Source of the DNA: Bacteroidales bacterium
Lineage (GTDB): Bacteria; Bacteroidota; Bacteroidia; Bacteroidales; UBA7960
Direction: 5' to 3'
Length of the DNA stretch: 12,010 nt
Assembly (NCBI GenBank): GCA_003557965.1
Contig: PWND01000264.1
Coordinates: 1 to 12,010, forward strand
The translations under genes were made by a program, and so were the position numbers. Under the pieces are notes generated by a model. The model worked only from the letters and a program-made list of their open reading frames with translations. It did not search any database and was not told the DNA's origin. Numbering within the stretch: position 1 is the first letter of the stretch; each line of letters opens with the position of its first letter. Shown piece after piece: positions 6,246 through 12,010 of this stretch.

Positions 6246-7337
6246 ATGTCCGAAAAAAAAGAAGTAAAATCAGAACAGCAAAAAACCAATAATTTATTAT
6301 TGATATCGGGGCCTTGTAGTGCAGAAACCTATGACCAAACTATGGGAACAGCATTGTTGCTCAAAGAACTCAATGTTGTAGATTACTTTAGAGCAGGAGT
6401 TTGGAAGCCCCGGACCAGGCCGGGAGGATTCCAGGGAGCCGGAACCAAAGCACTGGAATGGCTCAAAGATGTCAAGAAAGAAACAGGGCTGAAAATTGCC
6501 GTTGAAGTTGCAAATCCTTCACATATTGATGACTGCCTTAAGTATGGTGTTGACATGATTTGGATAGGTGCCCGTACCAGCGTCAACCCTTTTTCTGTTG
6601 ATGAAATTGCTCGTGCATTGCAGGGTGTAAAAATTCCGGTAATGGTAAAAAACCCCGTAAATCCGGATGTTAACCTTTGGGTAGGTGTTCTGGAAAGAGT
6701 TATTAATGCAGGCATTGACAAAGTTTATGCTGTACACAGGGGCTTTTACTCCTTTCAAAAATCATCTTACAGCAATCCTCCGCTGTGGGAAATCCCTATA
6801 GAACTGAAAAGGCTAATGCCTGATATACCTTTGCTATGCGACCCAAGCCATATAAGCGGAAGCAAAAACTTTATCCTCAGTATATGCCAGCATGCAATAG
6901 ACCTTGATGTGCAAGGTTTTATGATTGAATCACATATTGCACCGGAAAAAGCACTAACAGATTCTAAACAACAAATTACCCCGCAAGAGCTCGGGAAATT
7001 ATGGAAAAAGCTTGTGTTTAAATCACAATTTCCTGAAAAACTGGCACATAATGAAAAAATTGACAAGCTGAGAGAGCAAATTGATGAAATTGACAAAAAC
7101 ATTTTAGACATGCTATCTCAAAGAATGAGTGTTGTTAAAGATTTGGGCTATTTAAAAAAACAACAAAAAATTACTATATTGCAGATTAAACGCTGGAGTA
7201 ATATCTTTAAAGACAGGATAGAAAAAGGACAAGAGTTGGGCTTAAATAGTGAATTTTTAAAGGAATTACTGGAAGTGTTGCATCAGGAATCAATCAGGAT
7301 ACAAACTGAGCTAAAAAACAATAAGAAAAAGCAATAA
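6246..7337 (+). CDS. aroF: Bifunctional 3-deoxy-7-phosphoheptulonate (DAHP) synthase / chorismate mutase
   Basis: This 363-residue fusion catalyses the first step of the shikimate pathway (PEP plus erythrose 4-phosphate to DAHP) and the conversion of chorismate to prephenate for phenylalanine and tyrosine. The N-terminal domain (about 1-262) shows GPCSAE (22-27), RAGVWKPRTRPGGFQG (49-64), IGAR (107-110), VMVKNP (132-137), VHRGF (163-167) and CDPSH (198-202). Cys24, His202, Glu228 and Asp239 fit the metal ligands of type I enzymes. The C-terminal AroQ-type mutase (about 269-357) keeps Arg276, Arg293, Lys304, Arg316 and Gln353 at the active-site positions. Trp317 stands where E. coli has Glu52, in an ILQxxRW motif that I recall as usual in Bacteroidota fusions. 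The mutase-at-C-terminus order is typical of this phylum, and such fusions are commonly feedback-controlled by prephenate or downstream products. I chose the ATG at 6246 over an in-frame TTG at 6219 because the TTG lies in the promoter box and the extra residues are not family-like. Confidence 0.93.
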   Translation: MSEKKEVKSEQQKTNNLLLISGPCSAETYDQTMGTALLLKELNVVDYFRAGVWKPRTRPGGFQGAGTKALEWLKDVKKETGLKIAVEVANPSHIDDCLKYGVDMIWIGARTSVNPFSVDEIARALQGVKIPVMVKNPVNPDVNLWVGVLERVINAGIDKVYAVHRGFYSFQKSSYSNPPLWEIPIELKRLMPDIPLLCDPSHISGSKNFILSICQHAIDLDVQGFMIESHIAPEKALTDSKQQITPQELGKLWKKLVFKSQFPEKLAHNEKIDKLREQIDEIDKNILDMLSQRMSVVKDLGYLKKQQKITILQIKRWSNIFKDRIEKGQELGLNSEFLKELLEVLHQESIRIQTELKNNKKKQ

Positions 7338-7378
7338 CAAACAAGCTTACTTTTTAAACTAACAATAATTCATTTCAG

Positions 7379-8440
7379 ATGACAAAAAACGAAAAAAACA
7401 AAGAAGGCAGTATAACGAATGTATCTGACATAGGTGAATTTGCTTTAATAGACGAACTAACATCTGGTTTTAAAAGCAAAAATAAATCTACAATTAAAGG
7501 CATTGGTGATGATACTGCCGTTATTGAGTCGGGAAGCGATTCGTTGTTTTTGCTTACCAAGGATATGTTAGTGGAGGGCATTCATTTTGATATAACATAT
7601 ACACCTTTAAAGCACTTAGGATATAAGTCAATAATAGTGAATCTTTCTGATATTTACTCAATGAACGGCACTCCGACACAGGCGGCTATAGGAATTGCAA
7701 TATCCAGCCGGTACAGTGTTGAAGCCCTTAAAGAGTTTTATGAAGGTGTTAAACTTGCGTGTGATCTTTACAACGTAGATCTTGTTGGCGGAGACACATG
7801 CTCCTCTCAATCAGGCTTGTTTATTTCTGTAACTGTTACGGGTTTTGTTGACAGAGATAAAGTGACATACAGAAGTGGCGCAAAAAAGAATGACCTTGTG
7901 TGTGTCAGCGGCAACCTTGGGGCTGCTTATGCCGGGTTACTTGTGCTAAAAAGAGAGAAAGAAGTTTTTAAAGCAAACCCAAACAATCAACCTGACATTT
8001 CAAAATATTCTTATGTTATAGAACGACAACTGAAGCCGGAAGCAGGCAAAACCCTTGTTGAAACCCTTGATAAGCTAGGAATAATGCCTACTTCAATGAT
8101 TGATGTTTCTGATGGCCTGGCTTCCGAAATTATCCATATTTGTAAAAGCTCTCGCTCTGGTGCATACATATATGAGGATAAAATACCCATTGACCCCGAA
8201 ACTATAGTTGTTGCTGACGAATTTGACATTAATCCTGCAACATTTGCACTTAATGGTGGCGAAGATTATGAGCTGTTATTTACAATTTCACAAAAAGACT
8301 TTGAAACAATAAACAATCATCAGGAAATAAAAATTATCGGGTATATTTCCGATGTGCTTGACGGTGCCAATCTTATCACTTCTGCGGGCCAACAGGTGCC
8401 GCTTAAAGCACAAGGGTGGGATGCTTTTAAAAATAAATAA
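7379..8440 (+). CDS. thiL: Thiamine-monophosphate kinase
   Basis: The 353-residue product phosphorylates thiamine monophosphate with ATP to give the cofactor thiamine diphosphate, in the cytosol. Family motifs run in the expected order: GIGDDTAV (41-48), DMLVEGIHFD (62-71), NLSDIYSMN (88-96), LVGGDT (135-140), GNLGAAYAG (178-186), IDVSDGL (241-247) and NGGEDYELLF (292-301). The aspartates in GDD, DMLVEG, NLSD, GGD and VSD are the Mg-ATP and phosphate-binding residues of this PurM/ThiL-fold family. It is slightly longer than the E. coli enzyme (325 residues), mainly because of an N-terminal extension of about 20 lysine- and asparagine-rich residues. It follows the DAHP synthase gene after 41 nt with no clear promoter between, and precedes rnhA by 6 nt, so co-transcription is likely. 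No other thiamine gene or thiamine riboswitch is visible nearby. Confidence 0.95.
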   Translation: MTKNEKNKEGSITNVSDIGEFALIDELTSGFKSKNKSTIKGIGDDTAVIESGSDSLFLLTKDMLVEGIHFDITYTPLKHLGYKSIIVNLSDIYSMNGTPTQAAIGIAISSRYSVEALKEFYEGVKLACDLYNVDLVGGDTCSSQSGLFISVTVTGFVDRDKVTYRSGAKKNDLVCVSGNLGAAYAGLLVLKREKEVFKANPNNQPDISKYSYVIERQLKPEAGKTLVETLDKLGIMPTSMIDVSDGLASEIIHICKSSRSGAYIYEDKIPIDPETIVVADEFDINPATFALNGGEDYELLFTISQKDFETINNHQEIKIIGYISDVLDGANLITSAGQQVPLKAQGWDAFKNK

Positions 8441-8446
8441 AAAAAC

Positions 8447-9082
8447 ATGGCTACAAAAAAGAAATACTATGTAGTTTGGGAAGGAAAAGAAAGGGGGATA
8501 TTTGACTCTTGGGAAAAATGTAAGAAATCCATTGAAGGGCATAAAGGTGCCAAATATAAGTCATTCATATCGCCGGAAAAAGCTAAAGAAGCCTTTTTCG
8601 GCAACCCTGATGATTTTCTAAAAAAAGATTTTTTTGAAACAACATTAAGTGATGACGAGCTGTTGATGTTTGGTAAACCTATTGAAAACAGCATTGCGGT
8701 GGATGCAGCATGCAGCGGTGTGCCCGGAAAAATGGAATACCAGGGAGTTTTTACTGCAAATAAACAACAATTGTTTCACAAAGGGCCATTTGAAGACGGA
8801 ACTGCAAATATCGGAGAGTTTCTTGCCATCGTTCATGCTTTGGCATGGTGTAAAAAAAAGAAATTAGACCTTCCGATATACTCCGATAGCCGCACAGCCT
8901 TAAAGTGGATAAAAAACAAAAAAGCAAAAACCAAATTGGAACAGAACAGCAAAAACAAACAACTTTTTGAGTTGATTGAAAGAGCTGAAACCTGGCTTGA
9001 AAACAATACCTGGAGCAACCCCCTCATTAAGTGGGAAACTAAAGCATGGGGTGAAATCCCTGCAGATTTTGGCAGAAAATAA
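8447..9082 (+). CDS. rnhA: Ribonuclease HI with N-terminal hybrid-binding domain
   Basis: The 211-residue enzyme cleaves RNA in RNA:DNA hybrids. Residues about 6-50 (KYYVVWEGKERGIFDSWEKC, then KGAKYKSFISPEKAKEAF) are the hybrid-binding domain shared with eukaryotic RNase H1 and caulimovirus viroplasmin. After a linker, residues about 82-211 form the RNase H fold with the catalytic quartet Asp86 (VDAACSG), Glu124 (NIGEFLAI), Asp147 (YSDSRTA) and Asp207 (IPADFGRK), so it should be active. The VDAACSG form in place of VDGSCxGNPG is what I would expect in Bacteroidota versions of this protein. The start lies 6 nt after the thiL stop, indicating one transcript. Confidence 0.93.
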   Translation: MATKKKYYVVWEGKERGIFDSWEKCKKSIEGHKGAKYKSFISPEKAKEAFFGNPDDFLKKDFFETTLSDDELLMFGKPIENSIAVDAACSGVPGKMEYQGVFTANKQQLFHKGPFEDGTANIGEFLAIVHALAWCKKKKLDLPIYSDSRTALKWIKNKKAKTKLEQNSKNKQLFELIERAETWLENNTWSNPLIKWETKAWGEIPADFGRK

Positions 9083-9100
9083 TATGATTATATATCTTTA
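9068..9100 (+). promoter_or_regulatory. Candidate promoter before the AsmA-like gene
   Basis: TTTG at 9068-9071 is followed after 21 nt by TATCTTTA (9093-9100), which matches the -7 element TAnnTTTG in seven of eight positions. The -33 part overlaps the end of rnhA. If real, it would allow the AsmA-like gene to be expressed apart from the genes upstream. Confidence 0.3.
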
Positions 9101-9138
9101 ATAGATTTTTTTCGTTTGTTTGTTAGAATGTTTTATTG

Positions 9139-11727
9139 ATGAAAACTTCATTTAAACATAAAATCAGGCTTATTTGGCAGTTTATCAGGATATCATTGAT
9201 TTCCGGTGTGATTTTTATTACGGCCTTAGTAATTACCCTGGGTGTTCTTACATGGGTTAACAGAGACAGTATTAAAAAAGCTTTTATTGATGAACTAAAC
9301 AAAAACCTGAAAAGCGAAGTATATATTGACAGGGTTGGGGTGAACCTCTTCAGAAGTTTTCCCCTGGCCTCAGTTACCCTTTATAATGTTTCTGTTCTTG
9401 AAGCCGTTGAAAAAGAAAATAAAGATACTTTACTCAATGCAAGAAGGGTTTATTTCCAATTCAGCATTATTGACCTGCTCCGAAAAGATTATAATGTAAG
9501 GCAACTGGAGGTTTCAAAAGCCGACTTTAATCCTGTAATATTTCATGACGGCAAAACAAACTACATTATCTGGGAAAGCCCGGACGATGACACAGATAAA
9601 GAATTCCAGTTTGATTTTGAAAGAATCATTTTGAGAAATGTAAATGTTAGCTTTAAGGATTTTAGCACAAACACCTTGTTGGATTTCCGGGCTGACAGGT
9701 CGGCACTGACGGGGCAGTTTAGCCACAATGATTATGCACTTAGTATATATGGCGACTTTTTTGCTGAGAGAATAAATATTAACAACACTGAGTTTGTTGC
9801 ATCACAAAGTACAAAACTGGATGTGGTTTTGGATGTTTTTGAAAACCAGTATTTTGTTTTCGAGAAAGGCAATATAATTATTAATGCACATGAATTTGAT
9901 GTAACCGGGAAAATAGACTCCAGGCGGGAACACACGTTTTTTGACCTCGATATAAACTCAAAAAAGCTCACACTGCAAAACCTCGTTCGTGATTTACCGC
10001 AATTTGTTAAAGCATACCTTGATGGATACAGGGTTAATGGAAACATAAACTTTAATGCAACAATAAATGGTTATTTTTCCGACAAAGTCAACCCATATAT
10101 TCAAGCAGGTTTTAATGTAATGAATGCTGAATTGTTTGATGAAGAGCACAACGTATTCATGAAGAACCTTAATTTTAGAGGGCAATATAATAACGGAAGG
10201 CTAAGGAATTTGGCATCTTCCTCTATTACATTAACAAACTTTTCAAGCAGGCTAAATAACGGGTTCCTCGAAGGAAATGTTTATGTATTAAACTTTAACA
10301 GGCCAAACGTAAAACTGGATTTAAACTCTAATATTCTATTATCCGATATAGTACACTTTTTAAAAATAGACCGTATTAAAAATGCCAGGGGACAGCTTGA
10401 GCTTGATTTGAATTTTGACGGAATAATAAGTGATGGTAAAAGCTTAAGGCCTGAAGATATTCTTGCCAGTACAACAAGAGGAAATATCAACTTTAGCAAC
10501 TTAAGCTTCTTTATGGATGACTCAAGGCATTTCGAAAACCTGTCAGGTTATTTTATGTTTAATAATAATGATATTGTAGTTGAAAATCTAAATGGCAGTG
10601 TTGAATCAAGTGATTTTTATGTAAATGGTTACTTTAGAAACTTTTTGTCATATTTATTTTTTGATGAGCAAAAATTATATGCAGATGCAAACTTTAAGTC
10701 GGATTATTTAAATTTTAGCGAACTACTTCAACATGACGTGTCTGGGCTTGATACTACTTACAGGTTGTCTTTTTCTGAAAGAGCAAACTTCCGGCTCAAT
10801 GCTGAAGTTGGACATATGGTTTTTCAGAATTTTGAAGCTTTTGATGTTAACGGAAGAGCTCTTATGCGTGACAAAGTTTTTATGGCAGAAAGCATAAACT
10901 TATCAACAATGGATGGGGCAATTGATTTTACAGGGACTATTGACGGGAAAAATACTGATCTGCTTAAAGTAAACTGCATGGCAACTTCAAACAACATTGA
11001 TATTCAGCAGTTGTTTTATCAAATGAATAATTTCGGACAGGAAGCAATTGTTGATAAGCATTTGAAAGGAAGTTTAAACTCAACCGTGCACTTTTCTGCT
11101 AACTGGTCTCCATATCTTAAAATTGACATGAACAGTATAATTGCCGATGCTGATGTTGTTGTTGAAAACGGTGAACTAATTAACTATGACCCGGTTTTGG
11201 CTCTGTCAAGATTTCTGAGAATAGGAGACCTGAAGCATATTAATTTTTCTACTCTTGAAAATCAAATAAGCATCAAAGATCAAACAGTATATATTCCATT
11301 TATGGAAATAAATTCCAGTGCAATTGACATCAAGCTATCAGGTGAGCATAAATTCAATAATGAAATTGACTACCGGCTACAGGTTAAGCTATCTGACCTT
11401 CTGGCTCACAGAAGCCGTGAAAGCAGAAACCCACAAGAGCAGTATGGTGAAATAATTGATGATGGAAACACAAGAACTCTTTATTTGTTGGTAACCGGCA
11501 CAATTGATGATCCAACATTCAGGTATGATACCAGGGCTGTCAGAGAAAGGATCAGGGAAGACCTCCGGCAGGAAAGAGTAGTGTTAAGAGATGTTTTGCG
11601 TGAAGAATTTACAAGAGCTACCGACACTATTGATGATTTTTCAACGGAGGAAGAAAAGAAAAGAATCAAAGAAAGACAAGACATCAAAAAACAAGAAGAT
11701 GGCGATTTTATTATTGAGTGGGAATGA
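9139..11727 (+). CDS. AsmA-family inner-membrane-anchored envelope protein
   Basis: The product has 862 residues. A membrane anchor lies at about 16-40 (RISLISGVIFITALVITLG). The AsmA N-terminal motif follows (VNLFRSFPLASVTLYNVSV, 68-86) and then a long run of beta-strand repeats. An AsmA-like C-terminal region covers about 675-775 (VENGELINYDPVLALSRFL, later SAIDIKLSGEHKFNNEIDY, then LQVKLSDLL). A 64-residue highly charged helical tail (about 799-862, RERIREDLRQERVVLRDVLR) ends the protein. AsmA/TamB relatives are periplasm-spanning proteins implicated in lipid transport or outer-membrane assembly; the exact role of Bacteroidota members is not settled. The charged tail after the AsmA core seems common in Bacteroidota versions. 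I start at ATG 9139 and not at the TTG just before it (9136). It follows rnhA by 56 nt, so it may be in the same operon or use the weak promoter before it. Confidence 0.88.
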   Translation: MKTSFKHKIRLIWQFIRISLISGVIFITALVITLGVLTWVNRDSIKKAFIDELNKNLKSEVYIDRVGVNLFRSFPLASVTLYNVSVLEAVEKENKDTLLNARRVYFQFSIIDLLRKDYNVRQLEVSKADFNPVIFHDGKTNYIIWESPDDDTDKEFQFDFERIILRNVNVSFKDFSTNTLLDFRADRSALTGQFSHNDYALSIYGDFFAERININNTEFVASQSTKLDVVLDVFENQYFVFEKGNIIINAHEFDVTGKIDSRREHTFFDLDINSKKLTLQNLVRDLPQFVKAYLDGYRVNGNINFNATINGYFSDKVNPYIQAGFNVMNAELFDEEHNVFMKNLNFRGQYNNGRLRNLASSSITLTNFSSRLNNGFLEGNVYVLNFNRPNVKLDLNSNILLSDIVHFLKIDRIKNARGQLELDLNFDGIISDGKSLRPEDILASTTRGNINFSNLSFFMDDSRHFENLSGYFMFNNNDIVVENLNGSVESSDFYVNGYFRNFLSYLFFDEQKLYADANFKSDYLNFSELLQHDVSGLDTTYRLSFSERANFRLNAEVGHMVFQNFEAFDVNGRALMRDKVFMAESINLSTMDGAIDFTGTIDGKNTDLLKVNCMATSNNIDIQQLFYQMNNFGQEAIVDKHLKGSLNSTVHFSANWSPYLKIDMNSIIADADVVVENGELINYDPVLALSRFLRIGDLKHINFSTLENQISIKDQTVYIPFMEINSSAIDIKLSGEHKFNNEIDYRLQVKLSDLLAHRSRESRNPQEQYGEIIDDGNTRTLYLLVTGTIDDPTFRYDTRAVRERIREDLRQERVVLRDVLREEFTRATDTIDDFSTEEEKKRIKERQDIKKQEDGDFIIEWE

Positions 11728-11741
11728 TTAAAGACTCTTAA

Positions 11742-11800
11742 ATGAAACCCTCATCTACTAAACATATACAAAAGTGAATGTGTAAACATGAGGGTTCCAT
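11742..11800. repeat. Inverted repeat / long hairpin downstream of the AsmA-like gene
   Basis: The arms ATGAAACCCTCAT (11742-11754) and ATGAGGGTTCCAT (11788-11800) pair in 12 of 13 positions, with one A-C mismatch. The 33-nt loop contains a nested arm pair, ACATATAC (11762-11769) with GTGAATGT (11774-11781), around an AAAA tetraloop. It begins 14 nt after the AsmA-like stop, so a role at the 3' end of that mRNA is plausible. No T tract follows the right arm, so it is not a textbook intrinsic terminator on the + strand. Confidence 0.55.
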
Positions 11801-11806
11801 CGGGAT

Positions 11807-11847
11807 AAATTGAATACATGAATACGCATAATACTAATATTCAATTT
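11807..11847. repeat. Second inverted repeat, AT-rich
   Basis: Perfect 10-bp arms AAATTGAATA (11807-11816) and TATTCAATTT (11838-11847) are separated by 21 nt. On the + strand the right arm ends in four T residues (11845-11848), so this could be a weak terminator hairpin, but the stem has only two G-C pairs. Confidence 0.4.
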
Positions 11848-12010
11848 TATAACACTAATTTACACAGATGAAAACCAATAAAACAAAACTGCTGATAGAA
11901 TGCACTTATTAAATCATTTCGGGAAAAAGGTTGGCTTTAATGCACAAAGGAGTTCTTGATTTTGGCCATTCACTTTTTACCCACTCTGCACAAAATCAAC
12001 ATTAGAAAAG

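Larger units (their letters stand above)
11728..12010. other. Non-coding right end of the window
   Basis: These 283 bases show no convincing gene. A 14-codon ATG frame (11868-11912, +) is too short to support. Two inverted repeats (11742-11800 and 11807-11847) fill the first half. Between and inside the arms of the second, the pentamer AATAC occurs three times about 8-9 nt apart (11813-11834). On the minus strand a frame entering from the right edge is broken by a TAA at 11977-11979 and then continues 19 codons to a TGA at 11914-11916. Confidence 0.5.

Noticed and set aside
9136..9138. TTG as the start of the AsmA-like gene
   Set aside because: An ATG follows immediately in frame at 9139 and gives a normal N terminus with a basic stretch before the membrane segment.
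11742..11800. Integron attC site
   Set aside because: The arms do not carry the GTTRRRY / RYYYAAC core-site pair, and no integrase or gene-cassette pattern is visible.
11868..11912. Short ATG frame of 14 codons (MKTNKTKLLIECTY)
   Set aside because: Too short, with no promoter box or family resemblance; chance is the simplest explanation in AT-rich DNA.
1..12010. CRISPR arrays, tRNA/rRNA genes, transposases, toxin-antitoxin or phage-defence modules, riboswitches
   Set aside because: I saw no spaced direct repeats, no tRNA-like cloverleaf or rRNA signature, and no matching protein motifs. In particular there is no thiamine-type leader before thiL, whose upstream gap is only 41 nt.

Overview
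The window looks like chromosome of a member of the Bacteroidota. The evidence is a SusC-type TonB-linked receptor, a second outer-membrane beta-barrel receptor with a carboxypeptidase-regulatory-like domain, a DAHP synthase fused to a C-terminal chorismate mutase, an RNase H with an N-terminal hybrid-binding domain, a Bacteroidota-style AsmA protein, AT-rich intergenic DNA, no Shine-Dalgarno sequences before the starts, and several matches to the Bacteroidota -7 promoter element TAnnTTTG. I could not assign it below phylum level with confidence.

Left part (1-1214): the N-terminal third of a SusC/RagA-type receptor runs leftwards off the edge, so the rest of a nutrient-uptake locus (normally with a SusD partner) probably lies outside. 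The AT-rich divergent region between it and the next gene carries a perfect 14-bp palindrome of LacI-family operator type (1113-1126) and a good -7 box for the rightward gene.

Middle (1215-6218): a secreted C69-family dipeptidase (+) meets, tail to tail with no spacer, a small all-helical HEAT-like protein (-). A second divergent spacer with a 19-bp palindrome then leads into a stand-alone 796-residue outer-membrane receptor (+).

Right part (6246-11727): four genes on the + strand, bifunctional DAHP synthase/chorismate mutase, ThiL, RNase HI and an AsmA-like protein, with gaps of 41, 6 and 56 nt. The first three are probably co-transcribed from a -7 box just before the first gene. Their functions (aromatic amino acids, thiamine diphosphate, RNA:DNA hybrid removal, envelope) are unrelated, so this is a housekeeping cluster and not a pathway operon. 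The last 283 bases hold no convincing gene but contain two consecutive inverted repeats.

I looked for defence, mobile, CRISPR, RNA-gene and secondary-metabolite signatures and saw none. The window is mostly ordinary. The points most worth a second look are the LacI-type operator, the poorly characterised helical-repeat protein and its start, and the inverted repeats at the right edge. Three starts were reset from the longest reading (for the DAHP synthase, the AsmA protein and the helical-repeat protein).
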